From assembly GCA_009829735.1 (NCBI GenBank), contig CM020618.1, positions 19,205,346-19,269,345 of the forward strand: a stretch of 64,000 nt of DNA, given 5' to 3'. The notes beneath the pieces are model-generated. The model had not been told where the DNA came from and searched no databases. It was given only the letters and a program-made list of their open reading frames with translations. Positions 22,888 through 32,670 of the stretch are shown piece after piece; positions within the stretch are counted from its first letter, which is position 1; each line of letters begins with the position of its first letter. The translations under genes and the position numbers were made by a program. Origin of the DNA: Pyropia yezoensis. Lineage: Eukaryota; Rhodophyta; Bangiophyceae; Bangiales; Bangiaceae.

Positions 22888-25800
22888 ATGTCGGACGTGC
22901 CGATTTCGTCCTACAAGCTCGCGTGCCTGCTATGTGGGTGCCTGTTGTGTGGCCGGGCTGGATTGAGGACACACATGCTGCGCAAGCACGGCCGGTTGGC
23001 GGCCCACACTGAGCGGCTGAGAAAACCTTTCAATGAATCGCACCTGGCAGCGGGCTCCATCCCTGGCGATGACGAGACGGCGGCTGACCTCTCCCTGTCG
23101 ACCGCCGCCGAGACTGACGTGGCCCGCTCGAGCTGCGTGGGTGACGAAGCTCCCAGCTCAAGCGCTGTGCCGAGCGAGGGCGGCAGCAGGGACGCTGCCG
23201 CAGGTGGCGTCGGCCTGATGCACAACATGGGCGACATTGCCTACGATGCGGCCGTTGGCGACAAGAACTTGTCATCGGATGGGAGCTGTGGGGACCCTGC
23301 AGACGTCGACGCTCGAGTGCACGCGGCCACCGATTCCGAAATGCGCGCGGGCCAGGCGGTGGCGCCCGGTGCACCCCTTCCCAACTGCCAGCCGGGAACA
23401 GGGCAGGACGCCGCGGGTGCCAGCAACTCCGAGGCGGCAGCCGGGACGCGCCATGCAACCATTGCTGCTGAGGTGAGGGCATACTACGAGAGCCTCAACG
23501 ACTGGCCCCAGTCTGTGCCTTTGCTCTTCCTGAAAAAGGCCAGGCGCGCAAGCAGCTTCGATTCTTTTCGTTTGAGAGAGCTGGAGCGGTTTACGCTGGG
23601 GTCGTGCGGTGGGTCTGGGCTGACGCTTGAGGACCAAGCTCGCCTCTACCGCTTGCTGGACATCTGGGATGGAACTATGCCTGGGATGCCCATTGACGAC
23701 GGCCACGAGCAGACCCTCCGCGACGCCTTCTCCACCTGCAATTCCTTCAAGGTCGCAATCCGGGACGACATTGACAACGCGGTTATGGATGCCGGGTGGC
23801 GGAAGGTCGTGCTGGTGGAGGGCGGTATGGAGCTGGTTGCGTACTTCAGGTCGGCACTGGCCGTGGTGCTGCGTTCGTTGCTGGACGCCGACCCGGAGAC
23901 GGTCAAGCTCTGGAGTGGAGGTGAGCAGCCTGCGCCGCCATCCGAGACGCGCGAGACACCACTGGACGGCGATGCTTTCCGCATGAACGAGCAGATGCTC
24001 GTCAACGACCAAGGCCAGCAGTGCTTCGTTTTGGGCCTGCACGTCTTTAGTGACGCGAGCCAGGTGTCCTGGTCTGGAGGTAAGCATGTGTGCTTCTTTA
24101 AGAGCTTCTCGGCTGGGAACCATGGTGTGCAATCCCCTTTGTTGTTCTTTGGTTTGAAGTGACTGACGATTGACTATTTGTTCCCCATGTTATGTCGTGT
24201 AGCCCACAAGTTGTACCCACTGCGCGTGCGAGTTGTGAACATTGCGACCAAGAAGCAGGAGTGGATCACCGTGGCGTACATTCCCATGGTGCGGAAGCAG
24301 AAGGAGGCAGCGGCTGACGAGAGAGGACGTGAGCGGCGCTCAGCAGTGCTGCAGAGAGTTCTGTACCTCGTTTTTCGGTCGACAATCTCCGCCAGCCGGG
24401 ACGGGGTCGGCATTGAGTACCAGGCACGGAAGCTGAAGGCTTTTCCTCGAATATTGCTTTATCTGTGCGACTACCCGGAGGAGAAGGCCGTGCTTGGCCT
24501 GAAGTCGGGCCAGACCGCACTTCCCTGCTCCACCTGCGACGTGAACGTCGCGGAGATGGGGGGACCGCAGGCCCTGACCGCGCAGGAGCGAGACGCGGTG
24601 CAGCTCCTGGACAACCAGCTGGAGGCCTTTCGCCTCCGTGTACAGCACCGCCTTCTTGAGCGACGCAACTACTTGGAGCGCCTGCATAGCCTGCACAGCA
24701 CTTTGCCAGCGCTAGCCGGCATGGCGGGTCTGTCGTCGGCGCCTTTCTTGATGTACCAAGTTGTGGGCTTCGATGCCCTTCACGTACGTGTTTTTGTAGG
24801 CTGCCAGCGACAGGGAGGGCTGCATGTGTGTACAGCGGCGTGTGCCAGTGTAGAGCGCGGTGGTAGCTGTGGCGTCGCCTGAGGTGGTGGTGCGTGATCA
24901 CTAACCATGACGTCCCAAGGGCGCGATTGCTAGCCCTCATGGTTCTCGTAGGCACAGGTGCTGGACGCCGGCGTCACCAGGGAGCTCGTGCAGCGGCTGG
25001 TCCGAGTCTTCCCGTACATTTGCCGTGACAGGTACCCGTTGTGTGGCAGTATGGCGGCAACCTGTCGCATCGCCAACAGGAGGTTTGAGTATATGGGGCG
25101 GCGCAGCCGAGCGAGCGCCCTTCCACCAGGGTACGTGCTGTGTGTCTGCGGCTCTCTTTTGAGTGAAGCAGACGAGTCTCCTACACCACTTGAGTCCTCC
25201 ACGGTACGGCACTGACGCATCTACCGCTCCTGTCTGGTTGCTGTGACCGCTTCCTGTTTCTCGTGGCATTTTCTATAGTTATCTCATTGCTGCCACCGAG
25301 ACCCAGGCGACATTCACAGGAAAGCAGCAGCGTGCCGGTGTGTACATTATTCCTTTTGCTGTCGCCGGTCTGTTCGGTCTCGGTGGCGAGCGTCCCCCCC
25401 GTCGCAAGGCAACACCGGCAGCACGTGGAAGAGGTGGGAGACGGCGCGAGACTTGTCGTCGGCGTGCACCCGCTCGCAGCCGTGCTGGAAGCCCTGAGCC
25501 TCCCATTGACCAAGCTCCAACTGGCAACCCCGGCGCCCCAGACGAGGACGCGCCGTTCTTGCTGCAGCCGGACGACGAGGACGTCGAGCTTCCCGAGAGC
25601 TTCAAGTTCGACTGGGATGCGTACCGCGCCGCATTTGGCGAAACGCCCATGCAAGACGCCGTCACCGCCATGTTCTCCGAGTACGCCGTCCTGTACGCGC
25701 GCCTCGCAGGCTGGGTGACGTCCACCAAACCGGCACCCATGACCGTCAGCGAGGGCAAGGACGTATGCAAGCAGGCGGAGGAGTTTGTGTTGAACTACAT

Positions 25801-26794
25801 GACTCCCATCCTGGGCCCCCTCCACACGAGCAAGGTGCACAAACTCCTATGCCATGTCTTGGACTCCATCAAGATGCACGGGAACTTGCAGAATGGGAAC
25901 ACGAGCACCAACGAGTCAGAGCACAAGGTGGACAAGAAGTTCTACAGGCGTACCAACAAGAGCATTGCGACGTTCACGGCCCAGATTGTGCGGCAGTCTC
26001 AAGGCACGCGCGAGGTGCTCAAGCGCCTGGAAGCAGAAGATGCAGAGTTGCTGCGATCGAAGCCGGCCACCGTCGGTGCTTCCGCTGCTACGCTAGCTGC
26101 TGCAGCCGGCGGTGCCGCGGGTGCACCGCCACCCCGTCGTGCTCGGCAACCTCCCGTGCGCGGCGCACAGCTGCCCACCTTGATGCGCGCCCGTTTGCGC
26201 ATGACTGTGGACAGCTTGTCGCGGCGGCCGGGCTTGGGGAGCATCGGGAGGGTTCTCAACCGCCCAGCCAAGTTTAAGCTCGGCGTCACGCAGAGCAAGG
26301 CGTTCGTCGCCGAGTTGGACTGCGGCGCGTCCCTGAAGCAGATTGTGCGCGCGTCGTCCTCTTTCCGAGGCACGCCTTGGTATGACGCGGTGGTGTACAC
26401 GCTGGAAGACGACTCGAGCACTACCCAGGGCAGCGACGACGACAAGAGCGACACGTCCGTGCAGTACATCGGCGAGGTCAGGGCCATCATCCGTGCGAAG
26501 GGCGAGGACTGGGCCGTCATCTGCAACATGGCGCCAGAGGAGGCTGCCCCCCCCTGCCCGCTTTCTGCACGAGAGTGCACTCCCGTCAAGTGGGCGGTAC
26601 CGGCCGACGGAGAAGATTGGTCCATCACGGCCGTGCCGTTCCGGCGCATTGCGCGCGTCGTGCACATCGTACCCGACTTTGAGGACCTCCTCAAGCGCCG
26701 CGGGTTGCTCGGTCTTCCACCCGCTGCAGGAGGACCTCTGGCCGACTTGCGTGCCATGAGGTACTTTGTTAATGCATTTTATCCGTGGGGGTAG
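22888..26794 (+). CDS. Plavaka/CMC-like DDE transposase, four exons
   Basis: Exons are 22,888-24,079, 24,203-24,783, 24,958-25,130 and 25,279-26,794. All introns are GT-AG (123, 174 and 148 bp) and phases join cleanly to give about 1,153 residues. The N-terminus has a short zinc finger (C-x2-C, seven residues, H-x4-H) at about residues 15-35. The core shows VFSDASQVSW (first Asp, about residue 387), a YP motif and IATKK...AYIP after the first intron, then PRILLYLCDYPEEKA (second Asp, about residue 486) with a nearby CSTC pair. The putative Glu lies in NGNTSTNESEHK (about residue 857). This order matches fungal Plavaka and related CACTA-like transposases. The C-terminal 300 residues are lineage-specific. 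Transposition of this element is the inferred role. Confidence 0.8.
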
Positions 26795-27143
26795 CAAGCC
26801 CTGTTTCCATCTCCCTTCGTGCGTCCTTGCTTTGAGAGTGTGCCACAGGCTTTGTCATGGAACATGTATGTGGACATACCAAGCTCTCTGCCCCCGCTCT
26901 GGCTACTAATCCGTCAACAGCACGTCAGCATAAAATACCCGCGGGCTGCGCTCCACGACCATCGCCTGGACACAAGCGCGAGCAAGCACAATAACTCGAA
27001 CAGCATGTGCCTTGGACTGAGCGCATACTAAGACGGCATGCACCAGAGGAACAACAAGACCATGGAGCGGTCGGTCGCAGCAACACAGGGAACGTGATCA
27101 GCAGATCCCACCGGGCGCTGGCTGGGTGGTATAGTGCGAGAAC

Positions 27144-27362
27144 CTATTGGCGTGTGGGCTGCAACGCAAACAGGTCGCAACGGCGACCCGCCGTGAGGAC
27201 CAGAGCGGGCATGTGTTGGCGTGCGGGCGAAGCAATCAACGCAGAGTCCTGGCTACCGGTCGTGAGAATCAGTGCGGGGAGCTATTGCCGTGGAGATATA
27301 GCAAGCACATCCCACCAGCACCGGCCGACGAGACCTGCGCACGCACCTGCTGGCGTGCGGGC
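27144..27362 (+). repeat. Degenerate tandem repeat of about 65-70 bp near the right end
   Basis: Variants of TGTTGGCGTGCGGGC start at 27,144, 27,214, 27,282 and 27,347, with similar flanking words (GAGAAC, GAGAATC, GAGACC) upstream. The units are too diverged to align fully by eye. They mirror the repeat-rich zone at the other end of the element. Confidence 0.4.
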
Positions 27363-27778
27363 TGGACGGCCACCCCATCCAGCTAGAACATGACGGCGCG
27401 GGCCAGTGCCGGCGGCTGGTCTAGCGCCGGAAGGAACACCGGCAGCATCCGCAGGCCATCGCTACCAGTCACCTCCGCCGGTCGAACAGGCAGGACGATA
27501 ACCACGGGCACCAGCACGGCGCGGGCACGCCGACAAAGAGCAGCGCAGGGGACAACGAGTCCTCACACAGGCCGGTTGCCGGGGCCTGCAGCAGTGCCCT
27601 AGTTGGGTGACGACCACGAAGAGCGACCCCCCGCACTGACCCAGAGACGGCAGCCGCGCGACAGCTGAGCGGCGTCTGGCCTGAGCTGTAAAGTACACGC
27701 TTGCAGTCAGAGAGGCTTCACCCCTGTCTTTGCCATTGGTCAGATGCGATCACGTGACAGACCTCTCGTGATTCTAAG

Positions 27779-27925
27779 CACATCGAGACTCCATCGGTCA
27801 GTCGGAGTGCTGCGTTCGGCAGCAACCCGCAGTGCATCGATTCGAGCTGTCGATGTGCTCGCATCTCACAATCGATTCGGTGGGCGATGCCTCATCGAAG
27901 GCCTCGATGGGCTCTCGATTGGATT
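27779..27925 (+). repeat. Right subterminal TCGA-dense zone
   Basis: Eight TCGA tetramers occur in about 145 bp, as ATCGAG, ATCGATTCGA, GTCGAT and similar. Density and spacing match the left end. Confidence 0.6.
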
Positions 27926-27943
27926 GCCTGTGAATGAGACGAT
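27914..27943 (-). repeat. Right terminal inverted repeat of the 10.3-kb transposon
   Basis: Read on the minus strand from 27,943 it begins ATCGTCTCATTCACAG, mirroring the left end. Confidence 0.6.
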
Positions 27944-29013
27944 GTCTCCGCTGGGAGGCGCAAAAGACAGATTTCTACATACGGCATGCTATGCACAGCA
28001 CATACCCCCGGTACCGACCCCCCCTGGATGGCACACCCGCCACCTTGACTACCCCGATGGGGATTCCCCATTGGGCGGTTGACCCTGTGGGCGGGAGCAC
28101 AGCTGGCACCCGTCTCGGGTCGGCCCGTCCGCCCCCCCCCGCCCCTCTGCGCGCGCCCGCACGACCGCGGCGTTCCGTGCGCCGCGGTCGCGGCCGCGGC
28201 GTAACGCGCCCCGCGCGGGGCGCGCGTGGAGGGGGGGCGGGTGGGATGGGGGGAATGAGGGGCGGTGCGGAGCGCCTGCGTGAGGCGGGGAACGGCGCGT
28301 GGGGGGGACGGGGGGGGGAGGGGGGGTCGCGCAGACCAGCTGCTTCCCCGCCGGCTGCAAAGGGCTGGCGACGCCCGCCCCACCACGCGCTCCCCCGCGT
28401 CAACCCATCGCCGTCTGCCCGTTGTGTGGCCGCATCCAGCCGGTCCGTTACAGGGCGGCCATCTTGATGAGTGACGGTGGGCGGTTCCTAACCGCTCCCC
28501 CTCCCCTGGCTGCTCGTACGGTGGCGCCCCGTTGTTTCGTGACACCGCCGCTGCGGCGGCGGCGGCCGCCGCCACCCCACGAGCTGTCGCGCGTGCCCGG
28601 AGGGCGGGTTGCGCAAGGCGCGGGGGTGTGGGAGTGGGGGGGGGGGGGGGGGGAGGGGAGCTCTATTGTCCTCACGATAATGCTGACCGACGACGTTCCG
28701 ACGACACGCCGCCGGTGAGGTGGGCACACCTCTGGCGACGACGCCATCCCGGGGAGGTTGGGGCGAGGGGGGGGGGGGTCGGGCGTCGGGCGTCGGGCGT
28801 CGGACACGCCCGCAGACTCTTGCCGACAGGGCGCCACTCAAACAGCCTGGAAGAAAGAACTACACCAAACCACTCATTTTATGCCGCATGGTCTCAAGCG
28901 CCGAGGCGGCTCCTATCCACTCTGTATGTACAGTACACGCTCTCCTTGGCGGTCACGGCCACGCGCCACAGATCCGCCGATCAAGCTCCACCGCCACCTC
29001 CCCCCCACGGCCC
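27944..29013. other. Intergenic GC-rich DNA, no supported gene
   Basis: It holds poly-G tracts near 28,300, 28,640 and 28,770, and a 7-bp GTCGGGC-type repeat at about 28,779-28,803. Open frames on either strand are low-complexity. The 3' end of the malectin gene faces this region. Confidence 0.5.
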
Positions 29014-32000
29014 TCACTCGGCAAAGCTGGACACAGACACCCACGACACGGTCGCCACGTCCCGCGACGCGACCAGCCGCAGCGTGATGCTCGTCGACGC
29101 CGTCACGAGGGCGTCCAGCTCCAGCTGGCTCCACCGCCCGCCGAGGTCACCCACCAGGTCCACGTCCTTGGCCAGCACCACCTCCTTGCGGCCGTCCACC
29201 ACCAGCGAGACGCTAAACACCCGCACCCCGGCGGCGGTGTGGACCAGCTCCTGCAGGCCCACAACTACCGCGTGGTGGCCGGGGACCGCTACTGGCAGCG
29301 CAAACGCCATGTCCGCCCCCGTCCGGGCGGATGCCCACAGCTCCCCGGCCACAGACGGGTGGGCCTCGTGCGTGTCAGAGGAGGCGGCGCCGGCCAGCAA
29401 GTAGGCCGTGTCATTACGTCCGCAGCTAAAGACGGTGCGCGTGACAGGGAGCGGCGCAGCCGCAGCGGGGGCAAGCTCCATCCACACAGGCGCCGCCCAC
29501 TGCGCGCTCGGCACCGCCGAGGCATGGTTGCCCGACGTCGACGCGATGCGGATCTCATTGACAAAGGGTGGGCCGGTCACATCTGCGGCAGCCGCCGCCA
29601 CAACCACCGTGATCCACCGTGCCGCGTAGAGCCGCGAGGCAGACAGGGTCAGCGCCTCGGTGCTAACAACGGCATAGACGTCGAGGTCAGACGCGAGCAG
29701 AGACAGCGGCTGCACGTCGCTTCCCACGGAAACATTCAGCCGCCGGCCGGCGCCACCGCCATACACCTCACGGAAGAGGAGCTGCACGTCGTAAAACGCG
29801 GCGTGAGGGACCGGTACCGTGTAGACGAGCGGGAACGCCACGGCCGCCGACTGCCGCTGCGTCAGCATTGGGTCGACCGCCACCCCGGCCGAGACGCCCG
29901 GCGGCGACCGCAATGACGAGCCCTGGGTGACCACCGCCGCGCCCTCCTCCCGAGACGGCGCGAGCGGCGTGCCGCTGCGGCGAATGACGCGCGGTGCATC
30001 ACCCGTCTGGGGCCCGTCAGGCGTAACCGCGACGCTCGGCCACGAGTAGCCCGTGTCCGACGGCCCCCCACAGTCGATGGACAGAACCACAGGGGCACCC
30101 GCCGCCACTGGTAGAGGCGCGGGCGTCTTGACCGCCACGGTTGCAGGGCCGGGCCCCGTCGCCAAAGCGGGTACCAACGTTGGGGGCGGCGTGACCGTCG
30201 GCGCGGGCGCCACACTGGGGGTGGCAGCCGGCGTCTGCGCCGGCATAGGAGCCGGCATCGGGTCCCACGACCGGGACCGCGAGTCACTGCGGGCTTGCGC
30301 GACAGGCGCAGGCGAGGGAGTCGCCACCGCCTCGGGCGCCGGGGCAGGCGTCTGTGTCGGCTGCTCAGACGCCACCTGCGTGGGGGCAGGCGTCGGAGCA
30401 GGAGCAGGCCCAGGCGTTGGCTGTGGGGCAGGCACCGGGGTCGGTTCCGAGGTAGGCGCAGGCGACGGTTCTGGAGCAGTAGTGGAAATGGACTCCGGGG
30501 AAGGCGCTGGCGTAGGCTCAGTGGCGGAAGTGGGCGTTGGCTCAGGTGCAGGCGCAGGCGTCGGTTCCGGCGAAGGCGTCGGTTCCGATGTAGGCGTGAA
30601 GGTTGGCTCGGGGGTAGGCACGAGAGAAGGCTCGGGGGCGGGCGTTGATGTTGGCTGAGGGGGAGGCGCAGGCGTCGATTCCGGCGCAGGCGTCGATTCC
30701 GGCGCCGGCGTCGGTTCCAGCGCCGGCGTCGGTTCCGGCGCAAGCGTCGGTTCCGGCGAGGGCGTGGGAGTTGGGTCAGGGATAGGTGAGGGAGTCGGCG
30801 CGACGGTGGCGACCGGCGAGGGTGTCGACCGCCGGGAGGCAGTCGCGCGAGGCGGTGACGATGCCGTCGCAGATGGTGTCGTCAATGGAGCCAGAGCCAC
30901 CAACCCTTCCTCACCCTTCTCAACGCTGACCGGGCGGACGTCCAGGCGGCTTAGCATCGGGGAGTTGATAACCCGACCGATGATGACTGACAACCGTCCA
31001 CCTTCTGCGACGGTTACGGTCGACGACAGGGACAAAATGGCGTCCTTCCCAACCGCCGCATAGACGTCTACAGCCGACCAGTCCACAACGCCTGTGTTGC
31101 CCAACACGGCTGCGTCCTTCCCAGCGGGAACGGTGGACACAGAAAAGACGCGCTTGCCAGGAGCAGAGAAGTAGAGCTCGGCAAAGTAAAGAGTCACGCG
31201 GTAGGTGCCAGGGTGGCTGACCGCAAAGTCGTAGGCGAGGTTCCCACGGAGCGAAAAGCGCAGGGTTCCCAGGGCGTCATAGGCAGTTGGCAGCGCAGGG
31301 TAGATGCGCGTCGCTGGCAAGTCCCGAACAAAGGCCGAGTCCCGAACAACGCCGTGGGCAACGTCGCCGCCGCCCCCACAGTCCACCTTGAGCGAGTACT
31401 GCGGCGCTGCGGCCGTCGACGCCACCGCCTCGGTGCTGTGGATCTCCACAAACGCCGCCATGGGGTTGTTGACAATTCGGCCAAGCAGCAGAGACAGCTT
31501 GCGCTCCTCGCCGACTGTTACCAAAGCGGTCAGGCGTAGCGCCCGGCCGCGGCCAACCGACGCAAACACATCCACCGACGACCAGTCAGAGAGGTCGCCT
31601 CCCACAGAGTGGGCGGCTGGCAACGTGGCCACCGAGAAGACCCGCCGACCGACGGAGGAAAAGGCCAGCTCCACCGCCCAAAACGTGATGTTGTACGTCC
31701 CCGACGCGGGAAGCGAGAACGAATACACCAGATCCCCCGTCGTTGCGTATCGCAGAGAAGCCCCTGGGTCGGCTGCCACAACCGGATGCGTGTACGTCCG
31801 CGATGCACCAATGTTGCGCACAAAGGCAGCGTCGGTGACGAGGCCGTCGTGGGCATTACCGGAGCCACCACAATCGAGGCGCAGCTCGCCCGCCGACTTG
31901 GAAGTCGTCGCCCGCCGAGGACCCGGCGTCGGTGGCGGCGCGGCACCTCCAACCTTGCGGACTTCAATCAGTGAAGCCTCTGGGTTCTCCACCACCCGCC

Positions 32001-32670
32001 CCAAGAGCAGCGACAGTCGGCGATCAGTGTCGCTCACCTCCACAGTAGTCATCATGACAAGCACGCGCTCCGCACCCACCGTCGCGTAGATATCCACCGC
32101 CGACCAGTCGGTCACGTCGCCCGGCACCGGCACGCCGGAAGGCTCGGTTGCGACAGAAAAGATGCGCCGCCCTACCCCCCGCAGTGGTGGCGCCACTTCT
32201 TCAAAGTAGACGGTCAGGTTGTAGACGCCGCCAGAGGGAAGGTCAAAGTCGTAGATGAGGTCCCCTGTCGGCGCGTACCGCACCACGTTCATTACGTCCT
32301 TCTCTTTGGCGTCGGGCCGTTTGTAGGTGCGCGACGCAGCAAGGTCCCGCACGTAGGGTGCGTCGCTGACCGTCTTGAGGGCAGGGTCCTTGTCGGGGCC
32401 CGCACAGTCCAGGCGCAGGAGGTAGTCCTGCGACGACAGGTCCTTCGCAGAGTTTACCAGCGCCGCCAGCGCAACGGCCGAGTCAACACCCCCGGCGCCA
32501 CCGCCCCTGGCGCGACGTACCACCGTGTTCAAGACTGGCACAGCGTTCTCGCTACTCATCAGGAGCCCATCGTGAGTAGTAACCACCGCCGATGCACAGG
32601 TGGACGCCAGCGCTGCGGCCACCACTGCCAGGTACAAGAGTTTGGTCATCCTGACGCGGCTGGATATCAT
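29014..32670 (-). CDS. Secreted protein with five malectin-like domains and a Pro-rich stalk
   Basis: The first ATG is 32,670; a second at 32,649 directly precedes the signal peptide core MTKLLYLAVVAAALASTCAS. Malectin-like domains lie at about residues 80-238, 260-410 and 423-583. They are recognisable by openings such as LRLDCGG, the GTYNITFW / GVYNLTVYFEE strands and GKRVFSV, and by closings such as RLSLLLGRIVNNP. Residues about 613-850 are a Pro/Thr/Glu repeat (TPAPEPTP type), likely an extended O-glycosylated stalk. A fourth, more diverged domain (about 857-1037) and a fifth (about 1073-1218) follow. Malectin domains bind carbohydrate, so a cell-wall or extracellular role is likely. A pyrimidine tract ending in CAG just before the ATG could be a 5'UTR splice acceptor. 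The next gene upstream is the GMC oxidoreductase on the same strand. Confidence 0.85.
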   Translation of the reverse strand: MISSRVRMTKLLYLAVVAAALASTCASAVVTTHDGLLMSSENAVPVLNTVVRRARGGGAGGVDSAVALAALVNSAKDLSSQDYLLRLDCAGPDKDPALKTVSDAPYVRDLAASRTYKRPDAKEKDVMNVVRYAPTGDLIYDFDLPSGGVYNLTVYFEEVAPPLRGVGRRIFSVATEPSGVPVPGDVTDWSAVDIYATVGAERVLVMMTTVEVSDTDRRLSLLLGRVVENPEASLIEVRKVGGAAPPPTPGPRRATTSKSAGELRLDCGGSGNAHDGLVTDAAFVRNIGASRTYTHPVVAADPGASLRYATTGDLVYSFSLPASGTYNITFWAVELAFSSVGRRVFSVATLPAAHSVGGDLSDWSSVDVFASVGRGRALRLTALVTVGEERKLSLLLGRIVNNPMAAFVEIHSTEAVASTAAAPQYSLKVDCGGGGDVAHGVVRDSAFVRDLPATRIYPALPTAYDALGTLRFSLRGNLAYDFAVSHPGTYRVTLYFAELYFSAPGKRVFSVSTVPAGKDAAVLGNTGVVDWSAVDVYAAVGKDAILSLSSTVTVAEGGRLSVIIGRVINSPMLSRLDVRPVSVEKGEEGLVALAPLTTPSATASSPPRATASRRSTPSPVATVAPTPSPIPDPTPTPSPEPTLAPEPTPALEPTPAPESTPAPESTPAPPPQPTSTPAPEPSLVPTPEPTFTPTSEPTPSPEPTPAPAPEPTPTSATEPTPAPSPESISTTAPEPSPAPTSEPTPVPAPQPTPGPAPAPTPAPTQVASEQPTQTPAPAPEAVATPSPAPVAQARSDSRSRSWDPMPAPMPAQTPAATPSVAPAPTVTPPPTLVPALATGPGPATVAVKTPAPLPVAAGAPVVLSIDCGGPSDTGYSWPSVAVTPDGPQTGDAPRVIRRSGTPLAPSREEGAAVVTQGSSLRSPPGVSAGVAVDPMLTQRQSAAVAFPLVYTVPVPHAAFYDVQLLFREVYGGGAGRRLNVSVGSDVQPLSLLASDLDVYAVVSTEALTLSASRLYAARWITVVVAAAAADVTGPPFVNEIRIASTSGNHASAVPSAQWAAPVWMELAPAAAAPLPVTRTVFSCGRNDTAYLLAGAASSDTHEAHPSVAGELWASARTGADMAFALPVAVPGHHAVVVGLQELVHTAAGVRVFSVSLVVDGRKEVVLAKDVDLVGDLGGRWSQLELDALVTASTSITLRLVASRDVATVSWVSVSSFAE

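Larger units (their letters stand above)
17621..27943 (+). mobile_element. 10.3-kb Plavaka/CMC-like DNA transposon with two divergent genes
   Basis: The ends are inverted copies: the outermost ATCGTCTC, one mismatch, then TTCAC match, followed by AATCGAG at the same distance. Inside both ends lie about 130-145 bp with eight TCGA motifs each. The element carries a four-exon transposase on the plus strand and an 849-codon coiled-coil gene on the minus strand, with 1.5 kb between the two starts. A target-site duplication is not resolved. This architecture resembles CACTA/Plavaka elements, which encode a transposase plus an accessory protein. The assignment rests on the transposase core and ends. 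Both genes are intact, so the copy may be autonomous. Confidence 0.65.

Noticed and set aside
25338-25421. A possible fourth intron in the Plavaka-like transposase
   Set aside because: GT and AG are available, but reading straight through keeps the same frame with no stop, so no intron is needed.
17632-27932. Element ends placed at CACTG / CACAG, as in classic CACTA transposons
   Set aside because: Inverted identity continues outward for ATCGTCTC-x-TT, so the termini must lie further out. The trinucleotides next to CACTG and CACAG do not match as a target duplication.
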